Source: Nitrobacter sp047149785 (GTDB lineage: Bacteria; Pseudomonadota; Alphaproteobacteria; Rhizobiales; Xanthobacteraceae). From it: a DNA stretch of 64,000 bases. Positions 35,187 to 43,496 of the stretch are shown here, piece after piece. The stretch's first letter is position 1. Each line of letters begins with the position of its first letter. Below the pieces are notes generated by a model. It did no database searches. It saw nothing but the letters and a program-made list of their open reading frames with translations, and was not told where the DNA came from. The DNA lies in assembly GCF_047149785.1 (NCBI RefSeq), contig NZ_BAAGBE010000001.1, positions 744,001-808,000 on the forward strand, in the 5' to 3' direction. A program made the translations under genes and the position numbers.

Positions 35187-35414
35187 TCAGCAATACGAAG
35201 GCGCTTGACGCGGATCGGCGAAGGTTCGGCGTCGCGGAAATGATCGCGTCCGTTCGATGGCGTTGTCCGCGCCGGCTTTTGCGCCGATCAGTGATTGAAT
35301 CTTTTCGGCAGGGCCCTTCTTGCGCTGAAGGCCCGGAATCGTACCGACGGTTGTTGGCGCGACAGCGGCATCGATGCCGGCTCTCGCGGCACGCCGCTCG
35401 ACCAGTTCGTTCAT
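35187..35414 (-). pseudogene. Truncated DUF2267-like protein remnant
   Basis: The first about 45 residues (MNELVERRAARAGIDAAVAPTT onward, then KKGPAEKIQSLIGAKAGADNAI) resemble the N terminus of small DUF2267 proteins. In those proteins the sequence continues for a further 70-80 residues; here it turns into IERTRSFPRRRTFADPRQAPSYC and stops. The lysine/glycine region is also altered. It looks like a decayed copy. Confidence 0.5.
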
Positions 35415-35736
35415 GGTACCCCGCCTCCGCCGGTTGATCGCCGGCTCGTTGTTTATGGGTTCATCTTGATACTCCTGCGAGGCGAAATACAAGCGATGAC
35501 CGCTGATTGACGTTCGATCGCATGACGAGTGTTGCCGAGATGCAAGACCGAACGCTTGATTCATGCCAAAACATCGCGACTCGTCGGTCATTTGCCGGTG
35601 GAACACAGCTACGACCACGATCGGCGATGGTTCAGCGCGATGATTTCGAGCGCCTCGCGGCTGTTCGCCGGTTTCAATCGATGCGGAACATGAAGTAGAG
35701 TGATGCTGCTCGACGACGGATCACGAAGAGGCGATC
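35415..35736. other. Divergent intergenic region, 322 bp
   Basis: This stretch lies between the DUF2267 remnant (-) and the HerA-like ATPase gene (+). The overlapping short open frames on both strands have no family similarity or ribosome-binding site. I see no repeat or RNA. Confidence 0.5.
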
Positions 35737-37305
35737 ATGGCGGCAACCGCGACCGGGATCGGCGATACCGATCACAGCATTTTCATCGGCAAGGGGGAGC
35801 AGCCTGCTTGGCTGACGCTCGGTCTCGCCAATCGACACGGTCTCGTCACCGGCGCCACGGGAACCGGAAAAACCGTATCCCTCCAGGTGATGGCGGAAGG
35901 ATTTTCTCGCGCAGGCGTGCCGGTATTCGCGGCCGATATCAAAGGCGACCTGTCCGGCATCTCCGAGCCCGGCGAGGCCAGGGATTTCATCCTCAAGCGC
36001 GCCAAGGACATGGGGCTGACTTTCCAGCCCGATCAGTTCTCGACGATTTTCTGGGACGTTTTCGGCGAGCAGGGCCATCCGGTGCGCGCCACCGTCTCGG
36101 AAATGGGGCCGCTGCTGCTGTCGCGCATGATGGATCTGAACGACGTGCAGGAGGGCGTACTCAACGTCGCCTTCCGGGTGGCGGATGAACAGGGCTTGCT
36201 GCTGCTCGACATGAAGGATCTGCGGGCCATCCTGTCCTTCATCGCCGAACATGCGGCCGAACTGACGACGCAGTACGGCAACGTTTCGAAACAGACGGTC
36301 GGAACCATCCAGCGCCAGCTTCTGGTGCTGGAAAACCAGGGCGGCGACAAGTTTTTCGGCGAGCCCGCATTGGATCTGAAGGATTTCATGCGCACCGACC
36401 GCGACGGTCGCGGTATGGTCAATATTCTCGTCGCCGACAAGTTGATGCAGAGCCCGAAACTCTATGCGACGTTCCTGCTGTGGATGTTGTCGGAGCTGTT
36501 CGAACAGTTGCCCGAGGTCGGCGACCCGCCGAAGCCGAAGCTGGTGTTCTTCTTCGACGAGGCCCATCTCCTGTTCAACGACGCGCCCAAGGCGCTGATG
36601 GACAAGATCGAGCAGGTGGTGCGCCTGATCCGCTCCAAGGGTGTCGGGGTCTATTTCGTCACCCAGAACCCGATCGATGTCCCGGACAAGGTGCTGGCCC
36701 AGCTCGGCAACCGGGTGCAGCATGCGCTGCGCGCCTTCACGCCGCGCGACCAGAAGGCGGTCGCGGCCGCCGCGCAGACGTTCCGGCCCAATCCGAAGCT
36801 GAACACGGCGCAGGTCATCACCGAGCTTGGAAAGGGGGAGGCGTTGGTGTCGTTCCTGGAAGGCAACGGCACGCCGGCCGTGGTCGAACGCGTGATGGTG
36901 CGACCGCCGTCGGCACGGATCGGCCCGATCACCGCGGAAGAACGCAAGACCATCATGAACAGCAGTCCGGTGAAGGGAAAGTACGACACCGCGATCGATT
37001 CCGAATCGGCTTACGAGGTGCTCCAGAAGCGGGTCGAGGGAAGCGCGGCGACCGCCGATGCACCGGCCGAAGGCGGAATTCTCGGCCAGATCGGATCGAT
37101 CGTCGGCACCGTGTTCGGCACCAACACGCCGCGCGGCAGGTTGTCGACGGGACAGGTGGTGGCGCGCAGCGTCACCCGCACCGTCACCAACAAGGTGGTG
37201 GGAGGGATCGTCGCCGATCTCGGCAAGACCGTCGGCGGCTCGCTCGGCGGTTCGGTCGGGCGCGCGCTGGTGCGCGGCGCGCTCGGGGGATTGCTGCGGC
37301 GATAA
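35737..37305 (+). CDS. HerA-like ATPase (DUF853)
   Basis: A 522-residue P-loop ATPase of the HerA/FtsK superfamily, DUF853/YjgR branch. Walker A is TGATGTGKTVS (about 37-47) and Walker B is LVFFFDEAHLLF (about 269-280); a sensor-type motif VYFVTQNPIDVPDK follows. Related enzymes pump or unwind DNA, but the role of this branch is unknown. The C-terminal 100 residues are Gly-rich. The start ATG at 35737 has only the GGCGATC leader; GT87 follows 7 nt downstream and is probably cotranscribed. Confidence 0.9.
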   Translation: MAATATGIGDTDHSIFIGKGEQPAWLTLGLANRHGLVTGATGTGKTVSLQVMAEGFSRAGVPVFAADIKGDLSGISEPGEARDFILKRAKDMGLTFQPDQFSTIFWDVFGEQGHPVRATVSEMGPLLLSRMMDLNDVQEGVLNVAFRVADEQGLLLLDMKDLRAILSFIAEHAAELTTQYGNVSKQTVGTIQRQLLVLENQGGDKFFGEPALDLKDFMRTDRDGRGMVNILVADKLMQSPKLYATFLLWMLSELFEQLPEVGDPPKPKLVFFFDEAHLLFNDAPKALMDKIEQVVRLIRSKGVGVYFVTQNPIDVPDKVLAQLGNRVQHALRAFTPRDQKAVAAAAQTFRPNPKLNTAQVITELGKGEALVSFLEGNGTPAVVERVMVRPPSARIGPITAEERKTIMNSSPVKGKYDTAIDSESAYEVLQKRVEGSAATADAPAEGGILGQIGSIVGTVFGTNTPRGRLSTGQVVARSVTRTVTNKVVGGIVADLGKTVGGSLGGSVGRALVRGALGGLLRR

Positions 37306-37311
37306 CGGGAC

Positions 37312-38604
37312 ATGCGCGTGTTGAGATGGCCGTCTTTCCGGCGCCCGCTGGATGTCCTGTTTCTTGCGGCCTGCGTGCTGCTGACCGCAGACGTTCTGGT
37401 CCCTGAGATCCTGGGACACGGCAAAACCAAGGACTATCCGCTGTGGTACTGGGCCGGTCAGCAAGTCCTGCAAGGTGGCGATCTGTATCCGAAAGGATCG
37501 AGCGAGGGCTTTCCCTTCCTGTACCCGCCGCTATCGGCGATTCTGCTCGCGATACCGAGCTACCTCGGAAAGATTCCGCTGTATCTAAGCCTCTGCCTTC
37601 TCAATGCCACCGCATGGTGGATCACGGCGCAACTCTCCAATGCCATGACCGGATCGGGGAGGAGGCCCGAACCCTGGCTCGAGGCTCTGCCGGGCATCGT
37701 GACGATCACCTTCGTGTTCGACATGTTCGATCTCGGGCAACCCAATCTGGTTCTTCTCGCCATGATGCTGTTCGGCTTCCTCTGGCTCCGGCAGGAGCGC
37801 GGATGGCTGTCGGGAAGCATGTTCGCGCTCGCGGCCGCCATCAAGGTCTTTCCCGTCGCGGTGCTGCCGTACCTGCTGTGGCGCCGCCGCTGGGCCAGCG
37901 CGACCAGCATGATCGCGTGCCTCGGCATCTTCCTGTTTCTGGTGCCGGCTCCGATCCGCGGCTTCGATCGCAATGTGTCGGAGCTGGCCACATGGTATCG
38001 CGGCATGGTCGGATCGAGCTCGGAGCGCGGGTTCGGCCAGCGCGACGCCCAGAACTGGTCCTGGGTCAATCAGTCGATCATCGCCGTCACGCATCGCCTG
38101 GTGCGTCCGGTCAACTACAATCAGATCGATCCCGCCAAACCGGCGCAATACATGAATGTCGCCGATCTCGATTACAAGACGGCGAACTGGATCGTGCTGG
38201 CGGTCTTTGCCGCGATCGGGCTGGGTTTCATCGGCATCATTCCGGCGCGAGCGAAGATGACGCCGAAATCGACCGCCGAGGAAGTCGGAATTCTGGTCTG
38301 CCTGATGACGGTCGCCTCGCCCCTGGCGCGGCAGTATTACTTCGTGTGGCTGTTCTTTCCGATGACGGTGCTGTTTCATCGTGCCGCGTTCGATCTCCGG
38401 CCGAAGGCGCGGGCGATGTCGCGCGCCGCGCTCGGGGTATCGTTTGCGCTGATGGCGCTGTCGCTGCCTGTGTTTCCGAAACTTCTTCAAGCCCTCGGAA
38501 ACAACCTCGCGGCGACGTTTGTCATCATCGCCGCGCTGGCGTGGCACATCCGTCATCCGTCGGCGGCGGCTGATCCGCATTCGGTCGCGCCAAAGACAAT
38601 TTGA
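37312..38604 (+). CDS. GT87 family membrane glycosyltransferase
   Basis: A 430-residue polytopic protein of the GT-C fold (DUF2029/GT87), related to mycobacterial mannosyltransferases that use polyprenyl-phosphate mannose. The signature DYPLWYWAGQQVLQGGDLYP (about 43-62) contains the catalytic-type Asp, and PFLYPPL (about 69-75) is the conserved loop. About 10-11 transmembrane helices are predicted. The substrate is unknown. It overlaps no gene but lies 7 nt after the HerA-like gene. Confidence 0.87.
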   Translation: MRVLRWPSFRRPLDVLFLAACVLLTADVLVPEILGHGKTKDYPLWYWAGQQVLQGGDLYPKGSSEGFPFLYPPLSAILLAIPSYLGKIPLYLSLCLLNATAWWITAQLSNAMTGSGRRPEPWLEALPGIVTITFVFDMFDLGQPNLVLLAMMLFGFLWLRQERGWLSGSMFALAAAIKVFPVAVLPYLLWRRRWASATSMIACLGIFLFLVPAPIRGFDRNVSELATWYRGMVGSSSERGFGQRDAQNWSWVNQSIIAVTHRLVRPVNYNQIDPAKPAQYMNVADLDYKTANWIVLAVFAAIGLGFIGIIPARAKMTPKSTAEEVGILVCLMTVASPLARQYYFVWLFFPMTVLFHRAAFDLRPKARAMSRAALGVSFALMALSLPVFPKLLQALGNNLAATFVIIAALAWHIRHPSAAADPHSVAPKTI

Positions 38605-38617
38605 ACGGTCGTTCAAT
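38602..38617. promoter_or_regulatory. Inverted repeat TTGAACG-N2-CGTTCAA, candidate operator
   Basis: TTGAACG-GT-CGTTCAA is a perfect 7-bp inverted repeat spaced by 2 bp, 22 nt upstream of the M20 dipeptidase start and overlapping the GT87 stop. The geometry suggests a TetR-type operator. A related repeat (CGAACG-AC-CGTTCG) lies upstream of coxS at 63747. Confidence 0.5.
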
Positions 38618-38638
38618 CCGCAACGCGAGGAAAGAAAA

Positions 38639-40045
38639 ATGTCCGCCACACCGCAACTGCAAACGGTCCTCGACCACATCGACGCCGATTTCGACAACAG
38701 CCTGGAGCGATTGTTCGCGCTGCTGCGCATCAAATCGATCTCCGCCGATCCGGCGTTCGCCGGCGACTGCAAGGCGGCGGCCGATCATCTCGCCGCCGAT
38801 ATCGCGACGCTGAAATTCGACGCCGAGGTCCGTCCCACGGCAGGCCATCCCGCGATCGTCGCGAAGAGCAACGGCAATACGGGGTCGCGCCCGCACGTTC
38901 TGTTCTATGGCCACTACGACGTCCAGCCGGTCGATCCGCTGGATTTGTGGCATCGCCCGCCGTTCGAGCCGATGGTGACGAGCCATGCCGACGGCCGCAA
39001 GATCATCGTGGCGCGCGGCGCGGAAGACGACAAGGGCCAGTTGATGACGTTCGTGGAAGCCTGCCGCGCCTGGGTGTCGGTGGCGGGTTCGCTGCCGCTC
39101 GACGTGACGATCCTGATCGAGGGCGAGGAGGAGGTCGGTTCGAAAAACTTTGCCCCGTTCCTCGAACAGAACAAGAAAGACCTTGCCGCGGACTTCGCAC
39201 TGGTGTGCGACACCGGCATGTGGGATCCGGACACCCCGGCGATCACCACGTCGCTGCGCGGACTGGTGTATGAGGAAGTGGTCATCAAGGCCGCGAACCG
39301 CGACCTGCATTCCGGCCTTTTCGGCGGCGGCGCGCAGAATCCGATCCGGGTGCTGACCCGCATTCTCGGCGGTCTCCATGACGACGACGGCCGCGTCACA
39401 ATTCCGGGATTCTACGACGGCGTGAAGGACCTGCCGGCCGACATCCGCGCGCAGTGGACGAAACTCGATCTGACGCCGGACAGGTTCCTGAAGCCCATCG
39501 GACTCTCGATCCCCGCCGGCGAAAAAGACCGTCTGCTGATCGAGCAGCTCTTGTCGCGGCCGACCTGCGACATCAACGGCATCGTCGGCGGCTATACCGG
39601 CGAGGGCTCCAAGACGGTGATTCCGGCTCAGGCGTCGGCCAAGGTCTCGTTCCGCCTCGTCGAAGGTCAGGAGCCCGGAAAGATACGCGACGCCTTCCGT
39701 GCCTTCGTGAGGGCGCGCGTGCCGGCGGATTGCTCCGCCGAGTTCATCGATCACGCCGGCGCGCCTGCGATCGCGCTGGACTGGAGCATGAAGCCGCTGG
39801 CCGCCGCGAAACAGGCGTTGACCGATGAATGGAACAAGGAGGCGCTGCTGATCGGCTGCGGCGCGTCGATCCCGATCGTCGCCGATTTCAAGACCGCGCT
39901 TGGTCTCGATACCGTGCTGGTCGGCTTCGGCTTGGAGGACGACAACATCCATTCGCCGAACGAGAAATACGACCTGAAGAGTTTTCACAAAGGCATCCGG
40001 TCGTGGGCGCGGATTCTTGCGGCGCTCGCGGGGGCGCCGCGCTGA
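38639..40045 (+). CDS. M20 family dipeptidase
   Basis: A 468-residue metallopeptidase of the M20/DapE/ArgE superfamily, probably a di- or aminopeptidase. The two-metal site is clear: FYGHYDVQPVDP (about 89-100) with the first His and Asp ligands, GAEDDKGQ (about 124-131) with the bridging Asp, and EGEEEVGS (about 161-168) with the catalytic Glu. The start ATG at 38639 follows GAGGAAAG, a good ribosome-binding site; an upstream in-frame start has no support. It is close behind GT87. Confidence 0.9.
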   Translation: MSATPQLQTVLDHIDADFDNSLERLFALLRIKSISADPAFAGDCKAAADHLAADIATLKFDAEVRPTAGHPAIVAKSNGNTGSRPHVLFYGHYDVQPVDPLDLWHRPPFEPMVTSHADGRKIIVARGAEDDKGQLMTFVEACRAWVSVAGSLPLDVTILIEGEEEVGSKNFAPFLEQNKKDLAADFALVCDTGMWDPDTPAITTSLRGLVYEEVVIKAANRDLHSGLFGGGAQNPIRVLTRILGGLHDDDGRVTIPGFYDGVKDLPADIRAQWTKLDLTPDRFLKPIGLSIPAGEKDRLLIEQLLSRPTCDINGIVGGYTGEGSKTVIPAQASAKVSFRLVEGQEPGKIRDAFRAFVRARVPADCSAEFIDHAGAPAIALDWSMKPLAAAKQALTDEWNKEALLIGCGASIPIVADFKTALGLDTVLVGFGLEDDNIHSPNEKYDLKSFHKGIRSWARILAALAGAPR

Positions 40046-40050
40046 GCGAT

Positions 40051-40112
40051 TCCTGGATCACGATGATTTTGGATCGAGTCGATCCCAAATCATGAACGTG
40101 ATCGATTCCAGT
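40051..40112. repeat. Palindromic intergenic repeat
   Basis: ATGATTTTGGATCG and CGATCCCAAATCAT form the inner palindrome (40060-40091), flanked by the inverted GATTCCTGGATCACG / CGTGATCGATTCC arms. It lies just after the M20 dipeptidase stop. Confidence 0.75.
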
Positions 40113-40180
40113 ATTTTCGCGCGGGATGCAGGCGGAAAACCGCGCCACACTCCTCATCCCGCTCAAAGCCGCTCACATGA

Positions 40181-40208
40181 AAACGCCGCCCGGGATTGGG
40201 CGGCGTTT
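40181..40208. terminator. Bidirectional hairpin terminator
   Basis: AAACGCCGCCC (40181-40191) and GGGCGGCGTTT (40198-40208) form a perfect 11-bp stem with a 6-nt loop. Reading the minus strand it ends in GTTTTC, and it lies 33 nt after the stop of the small ORF at 40241. Confidence 0.6.
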
Positions 40209-40240
40209 GGATTCGGCGTGTAGAGGATGATGGCGCGAGC

Positions 40241-40426
40241 CTACACCCGTTCGTGGATCTTGTAACCGGGGTTGTCGTGTCGGCGCGGCGCGTCCACGGA
40301 GCCAGCGTGGCCGCGCGCAGGCGACCGATCTGTTCCGGCGGATGCCCCGGGATCGAACGATTCCCGGCGTTCGTCGTTGACCTTATTGCCGCCGTTATCC
40401 CCGTAACCATGCTGGCGGCGTGCGCG
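40241..40426 (-). pseudogene. Candidate small hydrophilic ORF lacking a start codon
   Basis: On the minus strand an open frame of about 61 codons reads HGYGDNGGNKVNDERR near its start and ends in GYKIHERV with a TAG at 40241. It has codon third positions about 70% GC, a polar composition, and a terminator just after its stop. However, an in-frame TAA at 40427 precedes it and no ATG/GTG/TTG lies in between. It may be a decayed small gene or a gene with a shifted or altered start. I do not recognise it. Confidence 0.3.
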
Positions 40427-40464
40427 TTATGACGCTAGTTAGGTGCGGGAAGTTATGTGCTCGT

Positions 40465-40556
40465 GTCCCGTGGACCGGTTCGCGTAAAGAAAACGCATCG
40501 AAACAGAAAGCCAGAGCCGGGGTTTGATTCCATCAAAGCCGGTATGGCTCCAGGTC
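40465..40556. repeat. Intergenic repeat (ACCGGTTCGCGT...AAAACGCATC...TTGATTCCATCAA)
   Basis: The core ACCGGTTCGCGTAAAGAAAACGCATCGAAAC and the terminal palindrome TTGATTCCATCAA match the element at 57120-57222 closely. It sits about 40 nt upstream of the membrane protein gene at 40591. Confidence 0.75.
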
Positions 40557-40590
40557 GGGCGCGCAGTTTGGGGGCGGGGAGCTTTTAGGG

Positions 40591-41481
40591 ATGAGCGTGC
40601 TTTTGATCGTCGGGATCGGTGTATTGGTGGCCGGTCTGGTGACGACCGCTTTTGGAGTCCCGGTCAAGGAGTTCAGCTTCGGCAATACCCTGATCTTGTC
40701 CGGCGCGGTCGTGTCCTGCACCGGCCTGATCATGATCAGCCTCTCGCTCGTTGTTCGCGAATTGCGGGCCGTCGCGGACCGCATCGCGGACCGTCTGCGC
40801 TCCGAAACGATGGCCGTCGATCGTCGCGTGTCGGTCCCGCCGGACACCGGCATCGATGGCAACCGCCAGCCGCGGCGAACTGTCGATCAAGCCGCGCCAT
40901 ATCCGGGCATCGAGACAAATCCAGGCTTTGATCCGACGCTAACGCCCCCCGTTCCGTCGCCACCCCGCCAGGCGGAAGTGTCTGCCCGCGATCGCGCCGC
41001 CGCCGGTGCGGCTCCTGATGTCATGGCTGAACTCCCGGCATCCTCCGATACGTCATCTCAGCCGAAACCGCGTCGCAATCTCCTGTTCGCCTCATCCATG
41101 AGGAAAGACCGCGAGCGGTCGGAGGCGGAGCGGTCCGGCGCGGCCGGCTTGTCCCCGCCTGTGCCTGCGACATATGCTGCCGATCTTGGCATGCCCCGGC
41201 CGCCATCATTTGACGATGCCTGGCCGCGCCCGGAGCAGGGCCGCGCGTCCCCAGCGCCGCTGTCCGCAGGATCCCAGGCCGATCGGCTGTCCGGCCTTCA
41301 CGGCCGGAATGCTTCCGCGGTGACAGTCCTGAAGTCCGGCGTTGTCGATGGGCTGGCCTATTCGCTCTTTTCCGACGGTACGATCGAGGCGCAACTGCCG
41401 GAGGGCATGATGCGGTTCGCGTCGATCGATCAACTGCGAGCGCATCTCGACCGGGGTCCTGACCGGTCGCCTTCGAAATAA
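40591..41481 (+). CDS. Membrane-anchored hypothetical protein
   Basis: A 296-residue protein. Residues 3-27 (VLLIVGIGVLVAGLVTTAFG) and 33-57 (LILSGAVVSCTGLIMISLSLVV) are transmembrane helices; the remaining about 240 residues are a Pro/Ala/Arg-rich cytoplasmic or periplasmic tail with low complexity and a compact C-terminal patch (SGVVDGLAYSLFSDGTIEAQLPEGMMRFASIDQLRAHLD). That last patch looks folded and may be the functional domain. The start ATG at 40591 is preceded by GGGGAGC. I do not recognise a named family. Confidence 0.72.
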   Translation: MSVLLIVGIGVLVAGLVTTAFGVPVKEFSFGNTLILSGAVVSCTGLIMISLSLVVRELRAVADRIADRLRSETMAVDRRVSVPPDTGIDGNRQPRRTVDQAAPYPGIETNPGFDPTLTPPVPSPPRQAEVSARDRAAAGAAPDVMAELPASSDTSSQPKPRRNLLFASSMRKDRERSEAERSGAAGLSPPVPATYAADLGMPRPPSFDDAWPRPEQGRASPAPLSAGSQADRLSGLHGRNASAVTVLKSGVVDGLAYSLFSDGTIEAQLPEGMMRFASIDQLRAHLDRGPDRSPSK

Positions 41482-41574
41482 ATTCCAGGCGCCCGCGTGT
41501 CGTTCTTGTCATGCCGGTGGCAATCCGCCCATACTTGCCGCCTGAAGTCAGATTCTGATCATTAGCGCGTGTTT

Positions 41575-41742
41575 TGCAAAAGCGGGCACTGGTTTTACGA
41601 TCAGAATACGCGCAAGTTATTGATTGAGAGCATTTTCTTGCGGCTAACCGGATTCCGCTTCGCCGGAAAATGATCCCGACCCGAAGGGCAGCGCCAGCGC
41701 AAAGTGGAAACCGGTTTTCGGATAGGATCGTGCTCAATCGTA
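41575..41742. repeat. Intergenic repeat of the AGCAT...GATCCCGA...CCGGTTTTCGGAT...GTGCTC type
   Basis: Two blocks matching the elements at 43403 are visible here: one around 41630-41690 (GAGCATTTTCTTGC ... AAAATGATCCCGA) and one around 41700-41740 (AAAGTGGAAACCGGTTTTCGGATAGGATCGTGCTC). The other part (AGATTCTGATCATTAGCGCG ... GATCAGAATACGCG) is an inverted pair. It covers most of the 351-bp gap between genes. Confidence 0.65.
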
Positions 41743-41832
41743 AGGATAAGGCGGGTGTCCGATTCAGCGCAGTTGAATTAGACTCTCGCCCGGGCGTATC
41801 GATGCTGCTTCACGATCCGGAAGATTGAGATC

Positions 41833-42246
41833 ATGAGCGATACAGCGGCCAAGAGTTTTCTCGACCTCACGGCGCAGATCGTGTCGGCCTATGTCAGCAA
41901 TAACACCACGCCGGCGTCGGAAATTCCGGCGCTCATCAGCCAGGTGCATGCCGCCCTGACGCGGGTGTCGTCCGGCCGGGGCGAATTGCCGGCAGAACCG
42001 ACCAAGCCCGCCGTGCCGGTCAAGAAATCGATGACGGCCGACTACCTGGTCTGTCTGGAGGACGGGAAGCGCTTCAAATCGCTCAAGCGCCATCTGCGGA
42101 CGCAGTACAATATGAGCCCCGAGCAATACCGGGACAAATGGAAGCTTCCGGCGGACTACCCCATGGTGGCTCCGAATTATGCGGTCACGCGATCCCAACT
42201 GGCCAAAAACATGGGCCTCGGCCAGCAGCGGCGGCGGCGGAAATAA
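41833..42246 (+). CDS. mucR: MucR family transcriptional regulator
   Basis: A 137-residue regulator of the Ros/MucR family, H-NS-like DNA-binding proteins controlling exopolysaccharide, motility and cell-cycle genes in rhizobia. The zinc-finger-like part is YLVCLEDGKRFKSLKRHLRTQYNMSPEQYRDKW. Of the four ligand positions of Ros, Cys74 and His87 are kept, but the second Cys is Asp77 and the last His is Tyr92, as in some metal-free members of the family. A basic RRRRK tail ends the protein. It is upstream of a DnaA-HTH/DUF6456 pair. Confidence 0.93.
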   Translation: MSDTAAKSFLDLTAQIVSAYVSNNTTPASEIPALISQVHAALTRVSSGRGELPAEPTKPAVPVKKSMTADYLVCLEDGKRFKSLKRHLRTQYNMSPEQYRDKWKLPADYPMVAPNYAVTRSQLAKNMGLGQQRRRRK

Positions 42247-42397
42247 AGCAGGCTTCTGGGTACCTAATATTAGGAATAATATCCGAATCGGCTTCGAAGA
42301 TTTGATCTGCTTCTCCGGGTTTCCTTTGAAAAATGTTATCCCCGGGGTTAGAAGGGTCTGTAGGATTTGAGAATATATTCCTACAACGAGGCCTCCC

Positions 42398-42781
42398 ATG
42401 CTTCTGACCCATCTCGCCGAGCCGTCCGCATGCATCCGGCAGCCGCCCGTCTCGTCCACGCAAATCTGTCACGGCATCGCGGAATTGGTGGCGGACGGAT
42501 TCGGGTTGGATGCCGCCGCGATGATGTCGCCCACCCGTGGCGCCCGGCGCGCCGCATATGCCCGGCAGGTCGCGATGTATCTGGCGCATGTCGGGTTCGC
42601 GCTGAGTTTCGAGGCGATCGGCCGCGCCTTCGACCGCGACCGCACCACGGTTTCCCACGCCTGCCGCGTCGTCGAGGACAGCCGCGACGACGAGAAACTG
42701 GACCGCCGGCTCACCTCGCTCGAAACGCTGTGCGCCGCTTTCGGCGAACGCCTCCATGGAACGCCCGATGCCGGCGTTTGA
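42398..42781 (+). CDS. DnaA-domain-IV-like helix-turn-helix protein
   Basis: A 127-residue protein whose central region ARRAAYARQVAMYLAHVGFALSFEAIGRAFDRDRTTVSHACRVVEDSRDD (about 50-100) matches domain IV of DnaA (the DnaA-box-recognition helix-turn-helix), including the RDRTTVSHA signature that contacts DnaA boxes. The ATPase domain is absent, so it cannot be an initiator itself; it may compete at or regulate DnaA boxes. It overlaps the next gene by 26 nt, suggesting a functional pair. Confidence 0.85.
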   Translation: MLLTHLAEPSACIRQPPVSSTQICHGIAELVADGFGLDAAAMMSPTRGARRAAYARQVAMYLAHVGFALSFEAIGRAFDRDRTTVSHACRVVEDSRDDEKLDRRLTSLETLCAAFGERLHGTPDAGV

Positions 42782-43397
42782 TCGCGGCGCCGGCAAATCG
42801 GCGCGTCGGAAGAGGAATCGTCCGGCCGAAGCCGTCGATCGGTTTCGCGCGCAGCATCTTGCGCTTGCCGAACGCGAGATCGTGACCGACGCAAGCGTTG
42901 TGACGGTGACGGTCAACGACGGCGAGAGTCCTCTCGCCTGGCTGGCGCGTCGCAAGGGCCGCGACGGACGTGCGATGATCAGCCGCGACCAGTTTGCGGC
43001 CGGCGAACGGTTGCGCGCGGATTTTACGCGCGGACATCTGACGCCGCGGGTGACATCGAACTGGTCGGCTCCGACCGGAGGGCGGCCGCGCGGATCCGGA
43101 GCCGGCCCGTGCCAGATGACGGATCTGATCGTCGCGTCGCGGCAGCGGGTGCGGCTGGCGTTGCAGGCGTGCGGACCGGAATTTTCCGGCCTGCTGATGG
43201 ATGTCTGCTGCTTTCTGCGCGGACTGGAAGATGTCGAGCGCGAGCGCGGCTGGCCCCCGCGTTCGGCGAAAGTCGTGCTGCAGCTCGCGCTGGATCGCCT
43301 TGCCAGACATTACGGTCTGACGAGCGAGGGACGAATTGAAGCGAGCGCCCATGTGCGGACATGGCTTGCGGGCGACGCAACCTTCACGAGCGGGTAG
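42756..43397 (+). CDS. DUF6456 domain protein
   Basis: A 213-residue protein matching what I know as DUF6456, frequently next to a DnaA-HTH protein in Rhizobiales. The N-terminal half contains the SPLAWLARRKGRDGRAMISRDQFAAGERLRADFTRG core (about 60-95) and a later RVRLALQACGPEFSGLLMDVCCFLRGLEDVERERGWPPRSAKVVLQLALDRLARHYG segment (about 130-190). No DNA-binding fold is obvious. The start is ATG at 42756, or 42768. It is translationally coupled to the DnaA-HTH gene. Confidence 0.82.
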   Translation: MERPMPAFDRGAGKSARRKRNRPAEAVDRFRAQHLALAEREIVTDASVVTVTVNDGESPLAWLARRKGRDGRAMISRDQFAAGERLRADFTRGHLTPRVTSNWSAPTGGRPRGSGAGPCQMTDLIVASRQRVRLALQACGPEFSGLLMDVCCFLRGLEDVERERGWPPRSAKVVLQLALDRLARHYGLTSEGRIEASAHVRTWLAGDATFTSG

Positions 43398-43402
43398 GCG
43401 TC

Positions 43403-43480
43403 AGAGCATGCTCAATCAAACGAGCATGATCCCGAAAAGTGGCGGCCGGTTTCCGGATCGGATCGTGCTGGATCAAACGG
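43403..43480. repeat. Intergenic repeat, AGCATGATCCCGAAAAGTGG type
   Basis: AGAGCATGCTCAATCAAACGAGCATGATCCCGAAAAGTGG ... CCGGATCGGATCGTGCT fits the same element family as 41575. It lies between the convergent DUF6456 and sufE genes. Confidence 0.7.
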
Positions 43481-43496
43481 AGGCGACGCCGTTCGG

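Noticed and set aside
35674..37473. 599-codon minus-strand open frame over the HerA-like gene
   Set aside because: Antisense to an ATPase with Walker A and B motifs; no similarity of its own.
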